Assembly: GCA_000697355.1 (NCBI GenBank)
Contig: JNEN01001262.1
Location: 186,001 to 250,000 of the forward strand
Reading direction: 5' to 3'
Length of the DNA stretch: 64,000 nt
Source of the DNA: Syncephalastrum monosporum B8922
Taxonomy: Eukaryota; Mucoromycota; Mucoromycetes; Mucorales; Syncephalastraceae
In this document: positions 47,966 through 60,283 of the stretch, one piece after another
How positions within the stretch are numbered: the stretch's first letter is position 1
Layout: each line of letters starts with the position of its first letter
Program-made: the position numbers and the translations under genes
The notes under the pieces: model-generated
Seen by the model: the letters and a program-made list of their open reading frames with translations, nothing else
What the model was told of the DNA's origin: nothing
Databases searched by the model: none

Positions 47966-49120
47966 ATGCGAGCGCTTGTGCCCCTTGACGAGCCGTACAC
48001 GCACAATGCGGTGGTGCAGGCCTTGCGCCGTAGCCAGACAGACTGGGCTATTGATCAAGATGTGACGGAAGCCAACGCAGAGAGCCAAGATCTGTCCAAT
48101 GTCGCACTTCAGTGGCTCGAGTATGAACTCATCAACTGGTCCTATGTGGCGATGCACGAGCAGACAACCATCGTCAATGCGTACTGCATCCGCAAGGGCC
48201 TTATCCGCAAGGCACAGCTATCCTACAACATTGCGAAATATTTGACCAAACACCCTGACAGCATTCTCAAAAAGGCGATTCCAGAGACCTGGCAGTTTGA
48301 GCTGGATCACGTAGACTATTTCGACGAGGCCATGAACGAAGTGTACGAGGTGGAGCGCGACCTCAAGGCAAACGAAGAAGAAGGCACGCATCATATGTTT
48401 ATCATCAAGCCCAGCATGGCCAACAAGGCGGCAGGCATCCATGTCTTTGATTCACTGGCATCCCTCTACACCATGTTCGAAGACGATGACGACCAGGACA
48501 GCGACAGCGATTCGGACGCAGAAGACCTGACCCAAGTGCGAGAATGGGTTATCCAGCGCTATATCGCCAACCCGCTGCTTGTCAACCAGCGCAAATTCCA
48601 TGTGCGTGCCTATGTGCTGGCTGTCTCCAATATCAAGGTCTATCTTTACCGCGACATGCTGGCCCTGTTCGCTCTGAAACCCTACGACACTTCCAACCTC
48701 GACGACTCGCTCATCCACCTCTCCAACACCTGCATCCAAACCGACCACCCCGACTTTGTCGAGGAGGCCTCGGTCCAGCTCTTCTGGGACTTGCCCGTCG
48801 ACAAGGCCAACCTCGACAAGGCCTTTACCAAGATGCAGCATACGCTCCGCGACGTGTTTGACGCCTGCACTGGTGAGATGACGACCTTCCAAGCCATTCC
48901 CAACGCCTTTGAGATCTTCGGGGTGGACTTCCTTGTGGACGATAACTTTGATGTCTATTTCCTCGAAGCCAACGCATTCCCGGATTTCAAACAGACCGGG
49001 TCCCAACTCCAGCACATCATCGACGAGCTCTTCCAGGCCACGGTCTCGGTGGCGATTGAGAAGCAAGAACCGACAGAGAACCTTGTACCCGTATTTGAAA
49101 AGCATTTACTCGCATTATAA
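47966..49120 (+). CDS. Tubulin-tyrosine-ligase-family protein (TTL/Pby1-like)
   Basis: An intronless 384-aa frame. The ATP-grasp core of the TTL family is clear: MFIIKPSMANKAAGIHVF (ATP-binding Lys), VIQRYIANPLLVNQRKFHVRAYVL, LYRDMLALFALKPYD, LIHLSNTCIQ and FEIFGVDFLVDDNFDVYFLEANAFPDF (Mg-binding Glu and Asn). An acidic insert (EDDDDQDSDSDSDAED) sits between the two ATP-binding segments. Family members ligate Tyr or Glu to tubulin or other proteins. The fungal Pby1 branch is P-body-associated, and the substrate here is unknown. Its 3' end overlaps PEX12 tail to tail. Confidence 0.88.
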   Translation: MRALVPLDEPYTHNAVVQALRRSQTDWAIDQDVTEANAESQDLSNVALQWLEYELINWSYVAMHEQTTIVNAYCIRKGLIRKAQLSYNIAKYLTKHPDSILKKAIPETWQFELDHVDYFDEAMNEVYEVERDLKANEEEGTHHMFIIKPSMANKAAGIHVFDSLASLYTMFEDDDDQDSDSDSDAEDLTQVREWVIQRYIANPLLVNQRKFHVRAYVLAVSNIKVYLYRDMLALFALKPYDTSNLDDSLIHLSNTCIQTDHPDFVEEASVQLFWDLPVDKANLDKAFTKMQHTLRDVFDACTGEMTTFQAIPNAFEIFGVDFLVDDNFDVYFLEANAFPDFKQTGSQLQHIIDELFQATVSVAIEKQEPTENLVPVFEKHLLAL

Positions 49121-50560
49121 ATTGCCATCTGCATACACTTTAGTCAAATCCTCGACACCCCGCGCAGTCTTGACCCAGGTCACCGGACATCGGTTATGCT
49201 CTTCGACGTAGCGGTACGCACATGTGTAGCAAAAGACATAGCCAGAGGGAAGAGCGGTCGGGTTATTGATAGGATTGCTCAGGCAGAGCGGGCATGTGTT
49301 GGGGGTTGAGGGTAGCGCCGTGCCTCGCGGGTCAGGCTAAAGAAGGACAAGCACGCATATTAGATGATGTGTCCCCGTCCGGTATGCGGTAAGTTGAACT
49401 TGCACTGTATCCTTACCTTTGTCTTTTCTGGAGGAGGGATTGTTTCCGCTGCATTGTCCTCTTGTAATGCGTTGCCACGTGCGAACTCGGAAGAGTACCA
49501 CCATTCCAAAAACTTGTAGAAAAAGATAGACATGGGCAAAAGCACCTTCAGGAACTCAATGACCTTGCCAAAAATGGATGAGGCAAACTGGAGTGGCGAA
49601 CGTTTGCCTGGTGCGGCCGATGCGCCATCCACCTTGTCATAGTAGGCTCGCTAATGCGCGCACGATTTAGTGTTCTATCTTGGACCTTTCTCAAAGAACT
49701 TACATAATCGGCCATGCTCATGCGCTTGATTTCGAGACCAATGAGGTGTAGCCACGGCGTGTAGTAGCGGGTCTTGCCAAAGAGGTAGCCGATGTTATAG
49801 GCGAGGTTGGAGGCGTGGTAGATGGAATTAATGTAGGGGTAGATGAGACGGAATAAGCGGATGAGACGAATGGCCAGACGGCGACGCGTGGACGTGTCTG
49901 GATCTTGAAGCTCTTCTGTTTCGCGCTCTTCATGCTCGTTGGCACCGAGGATGGACGACCCGCCCGAGATCTGGTTGTAAAACAGGTCCAGCCTGCATTT
50001 GACATACGGAAGACCGACCAGAACCAGCAGAGAGCGGTTGATCTCGCGAGGCGTCAGCGGAGGTGCGGTCGACTTGCCACCCGTCGCGGCGAATTTGGCT
50101 GCGTTGCTGTTCAAGTACGTAGACGAAACTCGCTTCAGACCATAAAAGTTCTCGGCAAAGGATGCACCTATCCACCATTTCAGTTATAAGTAAACGAAGT
50201 ATGACATAGATATATATATGTGTGTGTATATATCATAATATATCATATCGCAACGTACCCCACTCCTTAAGGTAATGCCGTTCGACAAAGAGCATGAGCA
50301 GTGCGTAGAATTCTTCGTGATTGTTGACGAATCGAATGAGGAAACGAGGGTATCGTTGCGCATAAATCTAACCCAGGTGCAGACATGGAGTCGAGCTTGG
50401 TGAGTTGGAAAACAGAAGTTAAAAAGAATAGGGTACTTACAGCGACAACATATTGAACTGCGGGTTGCAAGAGCTCCCTCAGCTTGTGTTGAGCGTCGAG
50501 CTCAAAGAGAGATGGCCGGTAAGCATCCTCTTGGGAGCCCAATGCGCTCATGAACTCCAT
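49115..50560 (-). CDS. PEX12: Peroxisome assembly protein PEX12 (RING E3 subunit)
   Basis: Exons are complement(49115..49336, 49417..49650, 49704..50167, 50259..50367, 50441..50560), 382 aa. PEX12 works with PEX2 and PEX10 in the peroxisomal membrane ligase that monoubiquitinates and recycles PEX5. The N-terminal Pex2/Pex12 domain shows YRPSLFELDAQHKLRELLQPA, IYAQRYPRFLIRFVNN, SFAENFYGLKR and LIGLEIKRMSMADY. A membrane segment (FLKVLLPMSIFFYKFLEWWYS) precedes the C-terminal partial RING (CPLCLSNPI, GYVFCYTCAYRYV, HNRCPVTW). The last six coding bases overlap the end of the convergent TTL-family gene. Confidence 0.95.
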
Positions 50561-50844
50561 GGTGGTAAAGTGTCGGACTGTGTAGGTAAAGGTAAGCTAT
50601 GTACAAAAAGCGATTTGTCATTTCTTGCAGTTTTTGGGATGACAATTAGAATTTGCGGGGATACTGTATCCCAGTTCAGTTCTTGAAAGACACTTTCATG
50701 TGTTACTGAACGAAAATATACTTTTTATTTGTACATGAGTTGAATCAAATAGCTATATTACATGGTGAGATGAACTGAATAAATAAGATGGTGGAGGAGG
50801 GCGACTTGAGGAAAAAGAGAAAGGAGGATTAAGGATTACGAGGA

Positions 50845-51716
50845 TTAAGAGGACGAGGTGGTGGGAGGAGGAATATGCATGTTCTTTTCAATCAAAAGGT
50901 TGCGCAGCCATTTGATCTCGAGCTCGAGCTCATTGACACGCGACTGCAGAGCTTCTGATTTGGCCGCCATTTCCTTGACCGTGTGTTCCATCGCTTGCTC
51001 GCGCATCTTCTTCTTGATACGGAACCGTGCACTCGCAGCCGTGTTGCGTCGTCGCTTGTCGTCTTCAGCCGACCCATCTTCCTCCTTCTTGTCTTCCAGT
51101 GCGCGCTTGACTCCCGCAGTGCTCTTTCTCGTACGTGTCTGTGTCTTTTCCTGCTGCTGTTGCAGCTGTTGTTGTTGCTGCTGCTGTTGTTGAAGGAATG
51201 CAGCGAGCTGGGTGGGGTCCATCACGGGGGGCTTGGGCAGAATCATGGGCTGCGAGCGCTGACTAACTGTGGGAGTAACGGGAGGATAAGATAAGGCGGC
51301 ATTTGAAGAAGAAGAAGAAGAAGAAAGAGCAGGAGGAGCAGGAGGAACAGAAGGAGCAGACGCCGAGTGGGTCTCGAGATGCTGCTGGGGCAGTTCGTAA
51401 TCAAGATACGCTGACAATCGCTCGTACGTGATGGGGTCGAGTCCACTGCTGTTGCTGCTCTCTGGCTTATGTCCTTTCTCGCTGTCGGCTGTTAGGGCTG
51501 AGACATCCGGTTTGCAATCAAAGGTGAATTGAGCATTGCTCTAAAAACGCCCGTCAGTATCAGTAAACAAAGACACCAAAGTTGGCAACCGCAGATGAGA
51601 CCTACCCAAAGAGCCAATTCCTCTGCAGCATCCTGTTCATGCTGGGCAGTGTCTACTGACGAGCCAAAAACCAACGCATCCAGTGGCGAAATGTAACCCG
51701 AATTCGAGTACGACAT
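50845..51716 (-). CDS. bZIP transcription factor (CYS-3/ZipA/Met4-like)
   Basis: Exons are complement(50845..51540, 51606..51716), 268 aa. The C-terminal bZIP reads DDKRRRNTAASARFRIKKKM followed by a leucine zipper (MAAKSEALQSRVNELELEIKWLRNLL). The basic region with RRRNTAASARFRIKKK is the form seen in Neurospora CYS-3 and relatives, which control sulfur or nitrogen metabolism genes. That target is inferred. The N-terminal half is Ser/Pro-rich with a Gln-rich block ([14 protein letters not shown]), probably for activation. The gene is divergent from the Set9 homologue across 1.2 kb. Confidence 0.92.
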
Positions 51717-52908
51717 GGTTTAACGTGCAAATAGAAAACGAAGAGAAAATATTCGAGATGGAGAATGCGAAAAAAAAAAAAAAAACAGGACGGAGTTTCA
51801 AGTGCTGGGGCCATCACTTGGTTCTTGGTCTCTTTTCAGCCTCAATTGGAGAGAAACGTGGAAAAAGGGGCAAAAAAAAATTCTTTTATCGTATTTTCCC
51901 GCTTCTGTTACTACTACAAAGAGAAGTGCCAGCAAGCTGTAAAGGAAGTGCTCAGGTAAAGCAAACGACGGACAAGACGACCCCATGCGTGCGGCACATG
52001 GATTGATTAATAATGCGGGTCCAGAATTCGCCCATGAATACGAAGCGGAGACCTGGATCCCCAGCCATGGTAACGACCGAGCTGAGTCACTGTCGGTTGA
52101 CTCACATTTGAAAGTTCAAGACACGCTTTTAAGGAATACCATTTTAGGTGCCTTGACTGATAGGCCGCCACCTTACTTCATATCTTTCTTATCTGACTCA
52201 CCCGAACATTGGAATTGCAGCAACATAGTAAGGTGGAAATATTCTCTATGGATATTCTACTGTGTTCGCCATCATGACTCATAATATATCTTTGAATGAC
52301 TGACAACGCCAAACAGCTGTGCGCTTATATTTCAAAAATGAATCCAGCAACAAAAATACCTGCCCGGATTTAGTAGGTCTGGTCGATCCAGTCGAATTGC
52401 CTGACGACATGTGCCCATGACGTGTCCCGCGCTATTGTCATTCTTCATACGTAAATGCTATCGCTTAGCTATTCTTTCCTCCGTCCCATCCTATCCAGAA
52501 TCGCCTGAATTGTTGAAAAAGTGGAAAAGAAGGTGTGGCGACATATTTTGATCGGAGGAGAACAAAAGAAAACACCACAGGAGTGACCCCGTGATTTATC
52601 AGTTCATGACCAATACGCAACACACACACAGAGGACACAATCCCTTTCAAAATGATGTAAGGCGGAGATTGCTGAGCGGAGTGCGTAATATTGTTAACCA
52701 AAAAGCAAAAAGATTTTTCAGACGCCATACATGACCGCCCACGCCCCCCCGATTTGACCCCCATCCACTGACTCCTTTTGAAAGTCCCACACTTTCACAC
52801 ACATACACACACACATATCTGTTTTTTTGTTCTTTCTCTTTTCTTTCTTCCTTTTTCTCGCTCTCACTTTATCCTTTTCCGTCCCGCGGATGTTTCTTTG
52901 CCTCCACC
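51717..52908. other. Divergent intergenic region, bZIP / Set9
   Basis: 1.2 kb with no gene. It contains a 16-A run near 51,770, a CA-rich stretch at 52,794-52,816 and a CT-rich leader just upstream of the Set9 ATG. Confidence 0.6.
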
Positions 52909-55651
52909 ATGGATTTCAGTAGTCTCTCGCGCTACGACGACATGTTCAGCGACATATTCTTGGATGCCCTTCATCTTTGGTTTCGCACCGTCAAGATGAA
53001 CGCCGACTATCGGAGGCCGCGGATACCCACGCACAAAGTTCTGGATATTATTCAGCGGAATGTCATGGAGAACCGGAGGCCCAACGATGCCATTCACGAA
53101 CTGCTACAGTAAGTAAAACTGGGAAGGAGGAGAGGAGAAAGCAAAAGGGAAAGGCTGGAAGAGTATGCACACATACACACATGTGTATACACACACCTAC
53201 GCACACACACATATATATACATATATACCATACGAATACGCCACCCCACAGCATGCCCCGATGTCTACTGGATCAATCCAGCCCATACTCGACATTCTCT
53301 TCCAACTACTTCCAACTATATGCCGATATGACATCCGACCGACATCGTAAAAAGTTGGCACCGGAAACGAAACGGAACGGGTCGACTGCGTTGTTACCGC
53401 TTCCGTGGTAATAGACCCGTATGACGACCGTGGGATTCGGAAAGTTAACCGGAAAAAAATCAGACAGGACCTGCGTAAATTATGTCAATGTGTGTGTATA
53501 TATGTGTATATATATGTGTGTATGGCCTCTCCTTCGCGCGTGGAATGGGATTCATGATGGAAAAAAAAACTTTTTGGGATGCATGCAGTGTGCAGGTGGA
53601 TCGGGGCTAATGATGTTTTTTGTTATTCTTTTTCTTTGATAGGGTGGACTACTTCAAACACCAACTCGCCATGATCCGTTCCGCAAAGGAACAGCAGGAC
53701 TTTGTGCAACACATGAAACGTTACCTCTATATGTACGTCCTACTCACAGGTGTCGCACACATACACACATACACACGCACATGAGAAGAATTTTAAGCTG
53801 ATACATTTTATCTTTAGGTACCTTCCGAATGCTGGATACGAAGTCGGTGATACGAGCCGGTACCGCGGCGAAGGAGCACAGGTCGAGGCGTGTCTGATTG
53901 CAACCAAAAAATGGCATCGGGGTGACGAGATACGACTGTGCACGGGTACAATTGCGTGCCTAGAGCCGGAAGACGATGCCCAGCTCGAGAAAAAGAACCG
54001 CGATTTCAGTATCATGTGGTCCACGCGGAAAGGCTGCAGCTGTCTTTTTCTCGGTCCTGCGCGTTTTGTGAACGTAAGTAAACAAACAATGGGGGAAAGG
54101 AGGCATTCTTGTTTTGCTGACGGGGTACTTCTTTATTTTTTTTTAAATCTGGTAGCACGACTGTGATTCAAACTGTAAAGTAAGTTGGCAAACATGAGGG
54201 ACGGTGTTGAACCATTTGAGAAGAGAGAATGCCATGGAAAGGACATGTACTGACTTGTTTTATGGTAGTTCATCTCTTATGGCCACAATGCAGTGACGTT
54301 CAAGGTGCTCAAGGACATTGAGGTGGGCGAAGAACTCACCACATTCTATGGCGAGCATTACTTTGGTGAAAACAACTGTGAATGCCTTTGTGCGACCTGC
54401 GAACGACGGGGCGAAGGCAACTTTACGGTCGCACAGGATGACAAAGAAGCAACACATACCGGTCAGCGACGCAGCGCACGCAAGCGGAAGCGGATCGCGT
54501 CTGATATATGGGACACAGGAGCGGGCTGGGATGGTAAGTCAAAAGGAATTTACAGTGAGAAGCATGCCTCATGCGTGATGTCGTTAGACGAGCCTGTGGT
54601 GCAGCAACCCCAGCCACGACGCATCCGACGCGTCCAGAACCCTACGCCCGAATCGATTACGACACCCACGCTTCCGGAAAAGGCGCCGGATCGACGCAAC
54701 TCTGCCACGGTGATGAGCATCGATTTCTTGTGCGGCAAACAACAGCCGGAAGCCGAAACCGGAACCGAACCTCCGAGCGCATTGAATTTGCTTTGCGACG
54801 CAGTTTTGGATGCTTCGTACCTACAAGTGAGACCGGAATCGCCCTCGACAGACGAAGGATCTAAAGCGGATTCGGCCATCAGCCTGTCGCCGCATAAGGT
54901 GGATGAGGAGCTGCTTAACAAGGCGGATGAGGATTACTTTGGTGACAATGAAAGCGAATGTCAAGAGGTAGGGGGTCCCTGCTGGCTAGACGATGCCGAT
55001 TCGGATTTATCCTCGATCGACAGCGCCGAGCTGGCAGGGTGGTATAAAGAAGAGCCAGCCCTGACGTGCATTGCCTGTCACCGTGCGATGGATCGGGACG
55101 AGATTTTCCAGCGGGCGGGCGTGGCCGATGCTGGGCTTGTGACCTGGTCATGGACACCGAGTGCCGTCTTTACCGATTGGCGACCCAAGCGATGCCCACG
55201 ATGCGAGCGCCACTATACCATCTTCCATCAAGAATGGCCGCTGCGTATCTTTAAGCGAAAGCCCATCGCCCAAAACTGCTCACCCTCACCCGCCAAGGAG
55301 GTCAAAGCGTCGTCACCTCAACCACCACAACAACAGCAAGAGCAACAGCAGAAGAAACCGTCTCAGACTATGAGGAGGAAGAAGCATTCCTTACAGATCA
55401 CGATTGACGATAGCGACTCGCTTCTCAGGGACATTCTGAACGACAAACACGTTCCGTTGACGCCACTTTCAGAATACTCGGGTGATGAGCCCCTGGACCT
55501 GGATTTGGATCTGATTGTCCCATCCACATCCTCCTCAACAACCACCACCGTTACTACCGCTTCTACCTCGAGTACTATTACTGCTGCTGCTGATACTCCT
55601 GCCCCCTCCTCTTCGGCTGCTGTCGCTACCGTCCCCACTACGGTCTTGTAG
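52909..55651 (+). CDS. SET9: Histone H4-K20 methyltransferase (Set9/Suv4-20/KMT5)
   Basis: Exons are 52909..53108, 53643..53732, 53818..54073, 54156..54179, 54269..54533 and 54588..55651, 632 aa. The start MDFSSLSRYDDMFSDIFLDALH, the block QQDFVQHMKRYLYMYLPNAGYEV, and the SET core are family-specific. The core has CSCLFLGPARFVNHDCDSNCKF, then VTFKVLKDIEVGEELTTFYG and EHYFGENNCECLCATCE post-SET zinc ligands. The catalytic NHDCDSNC is a 24-nt exon of its own. Set9 mono- to trimethylates H4K20 and supports the DNA-damage checkpoint. The 300-residue tail is disordered and acidic, with a Cys-rich patch (CIACHRAM, CPRCERHY). Intron 1 (534 nt) is much longer than the rest and full of CA/TA repeats. 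Confidence 0.94.
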
Positions 55652-55897
55652 ATATTCCTTCCATCGTCCCCCCCCCCCAACTTCTCCAACGCTATTTTTG
55701 TCTCCTTATTCCTTGACTTCACTCATTGCACTCGCTCTTTGTACACACTACTTTTACACTGTTTTTTTTCCTAATTTTTACTTGATACCAGATCAAACAT
55801 AAAAAAAGGCACTGCTTTTAATCTGTTACAGTATTTAAGCGCATCTATATGTACAATGAAAAAAAAAAAAGTGTGTGAATGCAGGTGTACGAGCGTT

Positions 55898-56641
55898 CTA
55901 TTTGAGGACGGCCCAGCGCTGCACCGATTTGGTCACATAGTTCTTGATCTTGCAACTCTTCTGCTGGACCGTGACTTTATCGGGGAGCTTATTCTCCAAG
56001 GTCCTGTAGGCTGAATACTGCAGCACGAAAAAGTCGAGTTGGCAGCCGTCGAAGCTCCAGCCTTCGTCGTCGACACGTACACAGCCATTGTGGGTTTCGC
56101 CGTCGGGCAATTTGACGCCATCAAGTTCCTTAATGTAGAGCTTGGTGCCTTTCTTGATGTCATTCGACGCTACACTGACCCAGGGCACAAGACTGTTGTC
56201 ATTCTCACCGAGGCCATAAGGAGACTTGTTCCGGTTGACCTTTTGAAATTTGTCCTTGCCGCTGTCGAGGTTAACCATGACGCCGTTTTCGAGCAGACCT
56301 GTGCCTTCCATTTGAAATTTCTGGATAAAGCATGCAAAGCATCAGTGTACTGAGGGCGAGGGTATACAATCGGTAAAGCTTACATCGTAAGTCACTTTAG
56401 ACACCTTGGCAATGGTCTTGCCGTTGTCATCCTTGAGGGCCTTGTTTTTAGAGCCATTGAGGGTAACGACTTTGCCGTCATTGAGCATATCCTTGTCGCC
56501 TTGCTTTGGGATCCAGTACTGCGTGAGAGCGGCGTGCTTATAGCAGCTCGAGATGCGCTTCTCCAGCACCGGCGCAGCCGATGTGAGCGTCACCAGGAAC
56601 GTAACGAGAGCAAAGAGAACAGTAACACGAGTTGGGAACAT
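55898..56641 (-). CDS. Small secreted protein with double-psi beta-barrel/3D-like domain
   Basis: Exons are complement(55898..56320, 56384..56641), 226 aa. A signal peptide (MFPTRVTVLFALVTFLVTLTSAAP) is followed by a Kex2-type site (LEKR), so a mature extracellular protein is likely. The C-terminal part (VPWVSVASNDIKKGTKLYIKELDGVKLPDG...HNGCVRVDDEGWSFDGCQLDFFV) resembles the MltA-3D/double-psi barrel fold of barwin-, expansin- and RlpA-like proteins. The Asp pair expected of a lytic transglycosylase (near DDEG and QLDFF) is present. Target (cell wall or an outside polymer) is unknown. Confidence 0.75.
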
Positions 56642-59600
56642 GATGAGAGAGAGAGAACCTGCTCAGTAGAAAATGCGATAAAGATGCGTGTGTATGTAAG
56701 GGGATGGGGCGTTCAACGCGCTGTTGGGTTTGTAAAGAGAGGAAGTGAGGAGAGAAGATGTATTGGGTTAATGAGGATGTAGTCAGTGCGTGGATTGCGT
56801 CTTTTATATGAATGATGATCGGACTTGCCTCCGTATTGTGTGCCTGGCGTGTGGTCAATAGCGCCGAATAAAATATCTCGCTCACTGCCTCTAGAATATT
56901 TCTTCGCCCTGATTTTTTCGATGCGGGGACAAGGCGCGCCATCCCGCTCGCGATCCCGCAGGCAATAAAGGAACCTTGCCGGCTTTGGACACCATGATTG
57001 GTGCTAATATAGGGCAAGCATTGACAACGACATAACACAGCAAACCATGTGGCGGAGAGCCACTGCTGATGTGCTTCTTGGAAAAGGAAATTTGCTTTAA
57101 TTTCCAAGGGCCCAGCGTAGCACAACAAATTGGTATGCAGATAGAGTGTGGTTACATCAACCATTTCAAAGCTTGTCATCGTGACCCTTTACATGCACCT
57201 AATAGGGTTGCCTCGCCTTCACCTTTTCTTTCTTTGTGGCGGAGTAATTTGATAGGGCCATGGATATTGTGTACGTGGAGATCACATGAGGGGTAACATT
57301 GATCTTTCTACGGGAAAAGTTTCTGCATCGAAAGAGACCTTCCTCCAATTAAAGTGATTTTTCTATCACGAAGACTAGATATCCGAGGTTGTCGAAACGC
57401 ATACGCGCAGACAAACACACATTGCGCCACTCTGTCATACTGTATTATCAATTCTGCAGCCGTGGGTGTGACGGTAGACCAGAGTTACTTCGGGTACAGA
57501 GCACATACATACCATGCAGGCAACAGGGTTTCGCCATAGCGGTCCCCGCCCAGTACTTTGTGTAAATTTTCTGTCTGTCCATTGTGAAACCAAACGCAAA
57601 AATGAGGAGGTCATCTGTTTGAGTCCCGACAGGCACACCGTGGCGCGACTGACCGTAGAAAAGGCTATCAACGGCCTGAATTATAGTCTATAATTTCATG
57701 ATACTTGTACTAATTTCAAGGCAGTAATACGTCTAGTAACAGAAAACGATGCTTGAATGAAGCACAACACACGTATTCCTCTAATGACGGTATCTTGTAG
57801 GAAATCGACCAGTTGCGCGCGCGCATCGGACGTCAGCGTATGCCCTCGGAGATGACCCGAGAGATGGTTGCTCAAGAAAAATCTATACCACGCATGTTGG
57901 CGCCGTGATCTGGGGCAGTTCCTTGTACGCACTTGCGGTGGTATTAAGTAGACTTAACCAGACCTCCATTGCTATGAGGGCGCGTGATGCCTTTGACGTT
58001 TGCTTGACAACGGAAGACAAAGACAAGCATAATGCCCCATTCCTTTTCTATACAAGGCTAAACATGACTACCATGGAAGCCTACCATTGTGTGTTCAATC
58101 ACGCTAGCACCTGCGTGCACTAGTGTTGTAAGTGTTATAGTGCTAAAAACACTCCCCGTCGCATAGTCCCAGCTCTGTTCACCTACTATAAGAAGTAAGT
58201 GGTAGAGTTCTTTTGTGGAACCAGCATAATGGTAAGAAACATACATATCCGAACGCCTGCTGGCGGTCTGCATGTTATGTGGTGCCATATTATCTTTGTG
58301 CATGGTCACACCAACCAGAACCAGCAAGTCACCGGCGCATCATTATATCATCAGAAGAGACTATTAGTTAAATTTTCCTTTTTTATTTAAACAACTTTGT
58401 TAGAGATAAGATCAGCAAATGAACGACGGCAAAGTATCAATACCGCGCGCACAAATAAAACAGCCATAGTACTCCAACCTTACTCTTGGCACACGACACT
58501 TGTGTAATAAACAGGGCTGTCAAAAACCGTAATCCCGGAAATGAGCTGAGTTCTGATTCTCAACAAATGATATGACTGTGGTCATTGTTGTGCGGGTCAG
58601 GGTCAAGAAACGATGCTTGAGCGGGGATGGACACTTATATTATAAACAGACGCTCTCCGAGAACAAAATCGATGGAAAACGACTTCTATGTCTAGACATG
58701 ATTTGCTCATTTAAAGATTTCTCATCTATATCTCGTGTAAATGGAAAATATCAGTGCTTGCAAAAGCATAAATTGCTTCGACAAAAAAGAAATTTCGGGT
58801 GTGCCTATTGGTCGTCTTATTATTAAATTGATGACCAGGGAGCGCTATTACCATCCACATATGTTCAGCGAATTAGCTAACTCCTTCTGTTTCCTGCGAG
58901 TCGTGGTCCGCTCAGCACAGACTTCCTGAACACTGGTCCCTTGAATTGCAAATGACCTGTCAGCCCATTATGACCTGTGAAGCTGCAAAACGTCAGCCAA
59001 TCAATCATTCGTAGGATTGGACGTAGTTAGTTTTCTTTGCCCGCCATACCATATTCGAACAATGTTGTGAGCCAAAGCCAGTGGTACTATGTGTAGATCA
59101 ATATACAACAAACAGGTAGTCAGCAAATGCTTTTCTGGGGGTCGTAGTCACAATTGCCCCAGGCTGGCCACGCTTTGATAATATGAGCCTGAGCGATCAA
59201 CATCACTGATATGTTCCCATTTTCTGACGACTGATCGTCTCACATTATGAAGAAGGGAGCGAAGGTATTGACGGTATCAATCATGGAAAGTGCTTATGGT
59301 TCTAAGTTGAAGTCAAGGATACTTGTCGTACTCATGTATAAGGAAGACAGGTGACGATTATTGAAGAAACTATGATCAAATCTAATAGTTAAAAAACATT
59401 TGTTCAATTGATTTACACAATCTCCTGCGACAGACAAGTCGTGATACAGAAAAATCAAAGGAATGACTGGAAAGCACGTCGAATGCTTACATAACGCAAT
59501 CAGTACTTGGTGATAAACTTGTACATGTCACTGGGGAGCAGTGGGATGCTCCCATATGGGTGAGCGAGCTGCGGCGTAGGTTCTGAATATACTATGAGAA

Positions 59601-60283
59601 TGATTTTTAATGCCCATAAACCTGTGATATCGTAGATGATGGAATTTGGATGATAAAGATACAATACAATCGCTCCAGGCCACGTCAGCGCCTTTCCTCC
59701 TCAACTTGACCAGCACGTTGCCAGGCCGCAAGGGAGTGCCTCACAAACTGCTTAAAAGCCAACGTTGGCCAAATGAAAGCTGGCAGATGAATTGGACCAG
59801 AGTTCTTCTGTGATTTGTGTCCTCACTTGTCGTTCATCCAAGCGCTTTTGCGCGGGTTTTCAACGATTTCCTACCTACAGTGTGGCCAATACATATGTCA
59901 TTTTTTGATAGCTAAAAGATGGTAAAGAATTTGCATAACGTAGTGGTTTCAATTATGTATGTATTATCCTCGAAGACGCTCAGAATTTCTTTTCCTAGAA
60001 AGGAAAAACCGACGTTGACCTCAAACTCTGACGAGTCAAAGACTCTACCCTGCTGATGGGCCGATGTGTCCAAGGCAGTGGTATGCTTGGGTAGAGGAAT
60101 AGCGTGATACTTGTATATAAATGCAGCAGAAGGCTGGCAAAAAGCACATGCCTTCTTTCTCTTACAAGAGAAGAAAGTTCATGCCTTCACACACTCGCAT
60201 GGAAATGCAATCCAAATACGTAACCTGATTTTTGCTTGCTGCGGACTACTTTTTCCCAACTCTTTCGCTCTTGACACAGTACA
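56642..60283. other. Gene-poor region, 3.6 kb
   Basis: AT-rich, with only short unconserved frames on both strands. I see no conserved protein and no recognisable repeat or transposon end. Confidence 0.6.
60114..60120 (+). promoter_or_regulatory. TATA box upstream of small candidate gene
   Basis: TATATAA followed by an A-rich leader, 170 nt before the candidate ATG at 60284. Confidence 0.35.

Noticed and set aside
48452..49105. 217-codon minus-strand frame inside the TTL-family gene
   Set aside because: Mirror of the coding frame. The plus strand has all ATP-grasp motifs.
56642..60283. Possible transposon or pseudogene in the gene-poor block
   Set aside because: I looked for terminal repeats, reverse transcriptase or transposase motifs and saw none by eye. 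A similarity search would be needed to say more.
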